Shown here: positions 57,701 through 64,000 of the stretch, in pieces
Position numbering within the stretch: the first letter of the stretch is position 1
Layout: each line of letters starts with the position of its first letter
NCBI GenBank assembly: GCA_002179805.1
Contig: NAVB01000442.1
Span: forward strand, 1-64,000
DNA from: Acanthamoeba lenticulata
Taxonomy: Eukaryota > Discosea > Longamoebia > Acanthamoebidae
Reading direction: 5' to 3'
Length of the DNA: 64,000 bases
The notes under the pieces: model-generated
Databases searched by the model: none
Seen by the model: only the letters and a program-made list of their open reading frames with translations
What the model was told of the DNA's origin: nothing
Made by a program: the position numbers and the translations under genes

Positions 57701-59650
57701 CCCCTCTCCTCTTCTCTTCCTGCGCCATTGGAGAGTGGCAGCTGACGCTCGTGAGCCGTCCATGCTCAATGTATGGCCAGGCGGGCGACCACAGCCGAGG
57801 CGATTCGCACTACTGGGCGGTCTGGCACAGCAACAAGCCCTTCACTGGTGCGGGCAGTATATATATATATTCCTCCTGGCGTCACAGACGCTTGAGTGTT
57901 GCCACGCGAGTATAACACGCGGTGTAACCACCACCGCCACCACAGAATACCTCAAGGTGTGCCCGCGCTTTTGCTCCGAGTTTGGGTTCCAGTCGTTCCC
58001 GTCAATTCCCACCCTGCGGCAGGTCCTCACCGATCCCGACGAGGATTTCAACGTATGGCCCCACCTCGACACTTCTTCTGCCCCTGGGCTGCTGCTTGGC
58101 CTTGACTGATGGATGAACGGTCGCATGGCGTGGCAGGTGACGAGCTCGGCGATGGAGTTTCGGCAACGCAGCCCGGCCATGGGCAACAAGGCCATCCTTG
58201 AACACATCTGCCGACAGTTCAAGATGCCAACATCGTTCGAGAACTTTGTCTATGTGAGCCAAGTGCTGCAGGCCCTCTCCATCAAGGTCGCCCCCCTCCC
58301 CCTCTCCCTAATCCTCAACCGCTCCTTATCTGAATGATCTGCAGACGGCATCGGAGCACTGGCGCCGGTGTAAGCCCACGTGCATGGGGGTGGTCTACTG
58401 GCAACTCAACGACATCTGGCAAGGTGCCGCATCATGAGCTCGCGCGCTCCCGCCTCTGGGGCGAGTGGCTCTGAACCTCGCGCATGTGTGGTGTGTTACG
58501 GGATTTGGGGGGATCAGGCCCGAGCTGGTCGTCGCTGGAGTACGACGGGCGATGGAAAGTGCTGCACTACTACGCGCGACGCTTTTTTGCGCCGCTGCTC
58601 GTGTCTTCGCTGGAGACGGCCAACGGGGAGGTGGAGATCTGGGCCACCAGTGACCTGGCCTCCACGCTCGCCCTTACACTCAACGTGCAACTGTGGACCT
58701 GGAGCGGCCAACGGATCGGGCAATGGCGTGAGCACGTGAAAGCCGAGCCCCAGTGCAGCAAGCCCATCTGGAAGCTGCCCGTCAAGGAGCTCCTCCGAAC
58801 GGTGCCTCCTCCTGCTCTCGATTGCGATTTGCTGCCGCTGCTGACTAGCGTCATGATTCTATGTCGGAGCAGAACTCGCTGTACGAAGAGGAGAAGGAGC
58901 GCGCCAAGTGTTTCTTGCGGTTCGAAGTGACCTCATCGTCTTCGGCAAACGGCGAAAGCGACGAGCCCATCACGCAGTGGCAGAGCTCCAACTTTCACTT
59001 TCTCTCCGCCTTCAAGCACGTATGTGTCGCCCCATTCTCCTTCTCCCGTTTTGTTGCGCTGCTCGGGCCCGGCCAGGTCTTGCCGACAACTGACGCGCGG
59101 GCTGGCCATACGGCAGGTTCAACTTCGTCCTGCCCGGCTCTCTGTCAGGCTCGAGCCTACGGCCACGAAGAGCGGAATGGCGTCGAAGGACAAAGCCAGC
59201 AGCTGCAGCAACAACAAAGAGAAAACCACCCATCGCGATGGAGATGAACGGCCAGAGAGCGACAGCGCGGATGGCGAGGGGGCGGTAGAGCTGGAAGCTG
59301 CAGCCCAAGATGAGGAAGCCGCGGCTACAGAGCTTGAGGGACAAGACGCCATCGGGCTCGAGGTGGTGAACGAGAGCGACGCGGTGGCGCCGTTTGTGTT
59401 CCTCCAAGCAGAGGAGAAGGGCCGCTTCAGCGACAATGGCTTCCTGCTGCTGCCGCGCGCCACGCGGAGGGTGCGCTTCTATCCGCAAGTCGTGCCCATG
59501 AGCGCTCCGGCGCGGAAGCGGAGCGGCAATGGTGGAAGCAGCTCCGACAGCGCCCGAGAGCGATTGGAAGAAGAGCGCCAGAAGCGGGCGGCCTCGTTCC
59601 TGGCGCAGTGCAGCGTGGTCTCTCTCCACGACAGCTACAGCCGCAGTTGA
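54769..59650 (+). CDS. MANBA: Beta-mannosidase, glycoside hydrolase family 2
   Basis: Removes terminal beta-mannose from glycans. About 20 exons. The sugar-binding N-terminal domain has [11 protein letters not shown] and [20 protein letters not shown], typical for the family. [14 protein letters not shown] (about 55880) and [11 protein letters not shown] (about 57000) are GH2 mannosidase signatures. The acid/base Glu lies in [14 protein letters not shown] (about 57380) and the nucleophile Glu in [14 protein letters not shown] (about 57975). Also seen are [12 protein letters not shown] (about 58390) and, at the end, [20 protein letters not shown]. Two low-complexity inserts are unusual: a Ser/Gly-rich one at about 55415-55535 and an acidic one at about 59160-59350 inside the C-terminal domain. 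The N-terminus has no signal peptide, whereas animal lysosomal forms do; a missed upstream exon is the alternative. Confidence 0.92.
56451..56470. repeat. (CT)10 microsatellite, intronic
   Basis: Lies in a beta-mannosidase intron, pyrimidine on the sense strand. Confidence 0.9.
57858..57870. repeat. (TA)n microsatellite, intronic
   Basis: Lies just after a donor in a beta-mannosidase intron. Confidence 0.85.
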
Positions 59651-59948
59651 CCTGCCCAACTTGGTGTGCCCTCTTGTGGGTGGTTGGTTGCAAAAAAACA
59701 TCATCACCTGAGGTGCACCTGGTCATTGGAGGAGCTATCTGGCCGCCGGGTTGGGCCCTCTGGCTCGGCTGCCGGCACAAAAGGCCGCTTCTCCCCTTTC
59801 GTGCCAAGTCATTTCTATCTCTCCCGCCCACCACCCCTGCAACGACGTCGTCGGCACAGCAGAACAATCTTCATTCGTCCGCAAAAGCAGCCCCCCAAAT
59901 CTATCTCGAGATAAGTAATTCTTCTTGAAAAAAACAGACGGACTCACC
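59651..59948. other. Intergenic, MANBA to MTHFR-like gene
   Basis: 298 bases with no supported gene. It ends in an AT-rich leader just before the next ATG. Confidence 0.5.
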
Positions 59949-61390
59949 ATGTGGTACCTTGACACCGACCAAGACATAAGCGTCAACGAGGAGGACTTCC
60001 AATCGTTCCCTGGCTGTCCCAATCTCTTTGGTCGAGGGAAGGACACTGGTGGTGACCTGCCGGCCAAGCTGACCGGAGGGAAAAGCCGTGGCGTTTGCCT
60101 CTTCGGGACGGTCCCTCCCCGAACCAACCTGAGCATGGACAAGGTCCGACAGTACGCCGAGAGGCTCGCCGGCACCATCAAGAAGCTCAACCCGGACGGC
60201 ATCGTCGTCTACGAGATTCAGGAAGAGGAGGGGCGCGATGGTAACGCACGGCCTTTTGCTTTTTCCACCACGCATCCACCCCGCCTGTTTGCCAAAATGC
60301 TCAACGAGCTCGCCAGCGTGGAGACCATCGTCTATCGTACGGTGGCCTACCATACCAAGGACAACTTTGACCAGTGGCTCAACGAGACGTGGGACGAATA
60401 CAACGCCCAGGCTCTCGTGCTCGTCGGTGGCAGGTTCGCCTCGCCCCACAACACACACACACACACCGCCCGTTCGACATTAGAGCGAGCAGATAGTTGA
60501 CCTCTTGGTGATGGTGGTGGTGGTGTTGGCAGCTCATCAAATCTGCAGTACCCGGGATACAACGTGACGGAGGCTGCTGGAGTTTTGCGTGCCCATCCTT
60601 ACAACTTTACTGCCGGAGGCATCGTGCTTCCGGAGAGGCACAGGGACAAGCAAGACGAGCACGAGAGGCTGTTCCAGAAAACGGAGGCTGGCATTTCGTT
60701 CTTCAGTATGCAACCTCCACTTCCCCCCCCCCTCTCAAAGCTCGACCCATTTTTAGGCGAAGCGGGCTGAGCCCTTACGAACGCGTTTCACAATGTCGAC
60801 TGGTGATACAGCGTCACAGGTGGTGTACAACGTCGACGGAGCTATCTGGCTGCTGCGGGACTATGACGAACTCTGTAAGGAGAGGGGAGTGCAGCCCGCG
60901 CGGCTCATCTTCACCTTCGCTCCGTTTGGGCGAGCGGACACATGTATCTTCCTTAAGTGGCTCGGCGTCGAGATTCCTCTTGGGACAGGTACGAGTACCA
61001 TCATTAGATGCAAAAACAACCTTAGCTAAAGTTGTGCGTAACATGTGAATGGCTGACACACCACAGAGAAGCGAGTCCTCTCACGAAAGACGAGAGAGGC
61101 CGCAATCGACGAGTCGGTCGATATCTGCAGGGAGAACCTTAAGAGAATTTTGTACGCCATTGATTTCTACGACATCAGCGTCCCGATTGGCATCACCGTT
61201 GAAACGGGTACGGACGCCTAGTTGCCGGCTTCGCTTTCGTGACTTTCACACAACTCATCACCCACATGTACGTGCCTGCTTGTCAGTGAGCAAATACGCG
61301 GACGAGTTTAACGGCTCGTTGAAGCTGTTCAAGGTCCTGCAACAGGAGATGTGTGCCTTCTTTTCGCCTTCGCGCAAGGCCCGCTCTTGA
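59949..61390 (+). CDS. MTHFR-like TIM-barrel protein
   Basis: Five exons give about 370 residues. The wording follows the methylenetetrahydrofolate reductase barrel: GVCLFGTVPPRTNLSMDKVR, LNELASVETIVYRTVAYHTK, VLVGG at a strand end, DEHERLFQKTEAGISFF joined in phase to TSQVVYNVDGAIWLLRDYDE, and LIFTFAPFGRADTCIFLKWL. In true MTHFR the KxxAGxxFxxxQ stretch near the flavin and substrate is close to KTEAGISFFTSQ here. The protein lacks the C-terminal SAM-binding regulatory half of eukaryotic MTHFR and has no bacterial-type N-terminus that I recognise. It may be a reductase of folate or of a different small molecule. Confidence 0.55.
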
Positions 61391-61464
61391 TGTCAGAGGA
61401 AGAAAAACACAAAAAAATAAGAAGAAAAGAAAAGACAAAAATCAAGCGCAGTTGTGTTTTCGTC

Positions 61465-62471
61465 ATGGCCACAAGTGGGCAAGATGCGTGCCGTGTGGCG
61501 AAAGAAAACCGTGTGTGGGAAGGAAAGTGGCTTCGTATGAAGGAAGTACATTGGGTGCGTAGACAGGCGGGGTGGACCTCATTTGGCGTTATTAATTCAC
61601 CTAGGAAGGGGGGGGGGGGAGCAGGTAGACCCACTGGGCAAGGAGCACGTGTGGGAGTCACTTGAGCGAACGAACCACCGCAAAGCCCCAGTCGATGGTT
61701 CCCTCCTCCTCGCACTCAACCGCGGCACTGTTGGTTTTGAGTGACCGTTTGCAACACAACCGCAGCTGTGGAAGTCATTGCTACTTTGAAGAAGAGTGGA
61801 CGACCTACGCAACTCATTCTCGTGCGCCAGTTCCGGCCCCCTACTGGTTCGTTGCCCTCTCTCTCTCTCTCTCTCTTCTCCCGTGGGAGGACTCGACAAC
61901 TCACATGAACAAGTGTGCGTGTATCACTAACAGCCATGTATTGTCTGGAGCTTCCCGCCGGCCTGTGCGACGCTGGTGAGACTCCTGAGGTTACGGCCGT
62001 ACGGGAGATGAAGGAAGAGACGGGCTACACTGCTAGCGTTGTTGACGTCAGTCCGGCACTCCACGTACCTTCCTAACAACCTGTTTGAGCCGCCCAGCAG
62101 CTTGTTGTTTTGTGAGGCCAATGGTGAACACACCGCACTCACTTCCAGAGGTGTAGTTTGGCATGGCAGTGTCAAACACGACATGCGCGGTTGTGCAGGC
62201 TGTCGTTGATGGTGACTTGCCTGAGAACAACAACCCACCCATCCACAACGATGACGGCGAATTCACGGAGGTAGTCCTGGCTCCCGTGAACGACCTGATC
62301 CCGTTCCTGAAAGGTGAGCAGAAACCTATTCTAGCGTGGTTCGTTCGCTTGCGTGCAATCCACTGACCGTGTTCGCAAATCGTAGAGCGACAAGCAACCG
62401 GAGAAGCTATAGACGGCAAGATCTGGATGATTGCTCAAACACTGCGCTCCCCTCACCTCTTCCAGGATTAG
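61465..62471 (+). CDS. Nudix hydrolase, NUDT5-like ADP-sugar pyrophosphatase
   Basis: Seven exons are joined by small introns. The N-terminal segment reads RVWEGKWLRMKEVHW, PLGKEHVWESLERTN and LILVRQFRPP, the two-strand dimer region of NUDT5. The Nudix box is GETPEVTAVREMKEETGY (from about 61977), with G, REMKEETGY and E in the GX5EX7REUXEEXGU pattern. LELPAGLCDAGE precedes it, as in ADP-ribose pyrophosphatases. The end matches NUDT5-type proteins: VVDGDLPENNNPP, DDGEFTEVVLAP, then IDGKIWMIAQTL. The enzyme should split ADP-ribose to AMP and ribose 5-phosphate. It starts 74 bp after the MTHFR-like stop codon. Confidence 0.85.
61608..61619. repeat. 12-base G homopolymer, intronic
   Basis: Ends a few bases before the acceptor GAGCAG of the first NUDT5-like intron. 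Confidence 0.85.
61856..61876. repeat. (CT)n microsatellite, intronic
   Basis: Lies in a NUDT5-like intron, pyrimidine on the sense strand. Confidence 0.85.
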
Positions 62472-62586
62472 TCAACCCAACGCAGGAGCATGTTTTCTTT
62501 TTGGTTTTTCATGTGAAATGATAAAAGAAAAATAAAGAAACCAGACTCCGAGCAACAACAAGGACGACGCACAGGGTTGGCACAAG

Positions 62587-64000
62587 ATGGAGTTTCCCGA
62601 CCTGGGCGAGCACTGTGCGATGCCTGAATGCAAGCAATTGGGTACTGACGCTACCACTCACCAAGGAGAAGGGTCTCAGCTCACCTCAAGATCGATTGCA
62701 TCACGCGATGTCTCAGATTTTTTGCCCTTTGAGTGCTCGGCGTGTCACGAAACGTTTTGTCTGGAGCACCGCAGCTTTAAGGACCACAACTGCGCGGCAG
62801 CTGGCGAGAAGAACGTACGTCCGCGTTCCTTCTCAGGGCGGTCCTTACTACTCGTGGACAGCTCACTGTGTGTGTGTCTTGTTTTCCTTCTCAAACCCTG
62901 AAGCGCGTGGTGCCCGCGTGTCCTTTGTGCGGTGAGCTCATTCTGGTCCGAGCTGGGGAAGATGTGAACGTCAAGGTGAATACGAGCTTCCGACCACGCA
63001 GTCCTTAAATGGGTTAGCTGTCTTGACTCTGTGCGTGTGCTCTTAAATTGTAGGTAGACGCGCATATCAACGCTGGATGTCCACCAACAGGGTTGGGCAA
63101 AGAAGGGCAGAAGCCCAAGAGATCGAACCCTTGCTCTGCACGTGGCTGTCGCGGTGGCGAATTGGTGCCCATCATTTGTCCTTACTGCAAGAAGAACTTT
63201 TGCACCGGGTACTCCCACTTGCAAACATAATGCACATGCCTAGGCACACATCCTCAGTGTATGTTGGGCGGTACATTCCTCCTTTTTCTTTCTGCGCAGA
63301 CATCGGGCACCCCACGAACATCAGTGCCCACGCGATCCAAGTGCTCCGGTGGAGGTGCGTGCAACCTGAAGACATACTCTTCCTGTGTGTCGTTACTTCA
63401 CCCTCTCTGCTGCCAACAAGGTTATCACTATGGCCATTTGGTTGGGTTGGTGGGGGGGGGTCTGATAGACCAGAGCCGTGGCCAAGGAAAAACTGGACAA
63501 GCAAAAGAGTGTGCTGGACCGAGTTGAGGGTTTGATACGGTCGTTTTCGAGCAATAAGACCAGCGACAAAGTGAAGCTCATGCGCATGCGACAACGTGCA
63601 TTGGTGCGTCTTCTTCGCCTGCTTCTTGCGTCTTTTCTGGGTGTGACGAACAGTGAGTGTGCATTGACTACACGACTTATCCACGCCGATATGACTGCAG
63701 GGCAATGAGAAAGTACCACCAGAGAACCGGTATTATCTTGAAGTCGTGTTCCCAATCGACTCGCGAGTTGAGCCAAAGATGATGGTGCGGGCAGCGCCGT
63801 TTTAGATTTCCCATCGTATGTGAGTCACTTACGAGACGCTAATGCATTGTGCTGCCTGCATGGAACTCAGTTCTTTGATAAATCGTGGTCCGTGGGCAAG
63901 GTGCTCGATGCCGTAGCCTCTGCAGGGAGCGTAGACAACTACAACAACCGGCCAAATGGCCCTTACGTACGCTCACCCCGTGCCACTTTCTTCGTGTGTC
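62587..64000 (+). CDS. AN1-type zinc finger protein, ZFAND1/ZFAND2-like, partial at window end
   Basis: Exon 1 reads MEFPDLGEHCAMPECKQL and joins to DFLPFECSACHETFCLEHRS with FKDHNC, a full AN1 finger. A middle segment, VVPACPLCGELILV then VDAHINAGCPP, resembles the linker of ZFAND2. The second AN1 finger is CSARGCRGGELVPIICPYCK then KNFCTGH with the partner H in the next exon. After it come RYYLEVVFPIDSRVEPKMM and KSWSVGKVLDAVASAGSVDN, matching the ubiquitin-like C-terminal region of human ZFAND1. ZFAND1 brings p97 and the proteasome to arsenite-induced stress granules. The gene runs off the window in the ubiquitin-like region. The ZFAND2-type linker between ZFAND1-type parts is unusual. Confidence 0.8.

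Noticed and set aside
1..64000. tRNA, rRNA, CRISPR array, prokaryotic operon or integrated virus
   Set aside because: I looked for A/B box-like sequences, spaced direct repeats and runs of intronless genes and found none that hold up; apparent frame breaks are explained by GT-AG introns.

Overview
This is a gene-dense nuclear eukaryotic window. I count 27 protein-coding genes, most broken by many short introns (often about 50-150 bases), with GC-rich exons. Intron donors very often read GTACG, GTATG or GTGCG and acceptors end CAG. This gene structure, together with the mix of families (a front-end cytochrome b5 desaturase, a receptor-like TKL kinase, TOM1/THH1 and spartin/ERD7-like genes), fits an amoebozoan such as Acanthamoeba. 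The organism is an inference. No plastid, mitochondrial, prokaryotic or viral segment, rRNA, recognisable tRNA or CRISPR array was seen.

Layout. 1-3207: a partial MIT/spartin-like gene and a fatty-acid desaturase, both minus. 3565-13711: one very large USP9X/USP24-type deubiquitinase. 14090-17638: a small B12D/NDUFA4-like protein and a secreted furin/kexin-type protease. 17598-24129: an F-box protein, a KNOP1-like nucleolar protein, the eEF1A lysine methyltransferase EEF1AKMT1, a small Spo12-like protein and a TOM1/THH1 seven-helix protein. 24360-27721: the most unusual gene, a nucleotidyltransferase fused to a T4 Rnl1-type RNA ligase fold in which the expected catalytic residues are replaced. 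27746-36377: an O-methyltransferase, an IMP2-like mitochondrial protease, GNB1L/Asa1, a NAA38-like Lsm protein with a zinc ribbon, NDUFAF5 and a KANSL2/INO80D-like chromatin protein. 36839-44328: a receptor-like kinase, an OB-fold/CCCH/methyltransferase fusion and a SET/NAP histone chaperone with a Q/K repeat tail. 44576-54410: a protein with a fungal-type transcription-factor middle domain, an F-box/WD40 protein and a membrane-linked endonuclease/exonuclease/phosphatase-family enzyme. 54769-64000: beta-mannosidase, an MTHFR-like protein, a NUDT5-like ADP-sugar pyrophosphatase and a partial ZFAND1-like AN1 zinc-finger gene.

The genes are not an operon, but several themes recur: ubiquitin and proteostasis (USP, F-box, F-box/WD40, ZFAND1), mitochondria and complex I (B12D, IMP2, NDUFAF5), and chromatin or cell cycle (KANSL2-like, GNB1L, SET, Spo12-like). 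Seven neighbouring pairs are divergent, two of them with start codons under 100 bp apart, and several convergent pairs have stop codons less than 80 bp apart.

Exon joins were made by eye from reading-frame continuity, GT-AG signals and family resemblance. Gene extents are given as the outer limits of the coding sequence, introns included. Individual splice sites may be off, and the ends of the F-box gene, the fungal-type regulator and the IMP2-like gene are the least certain.
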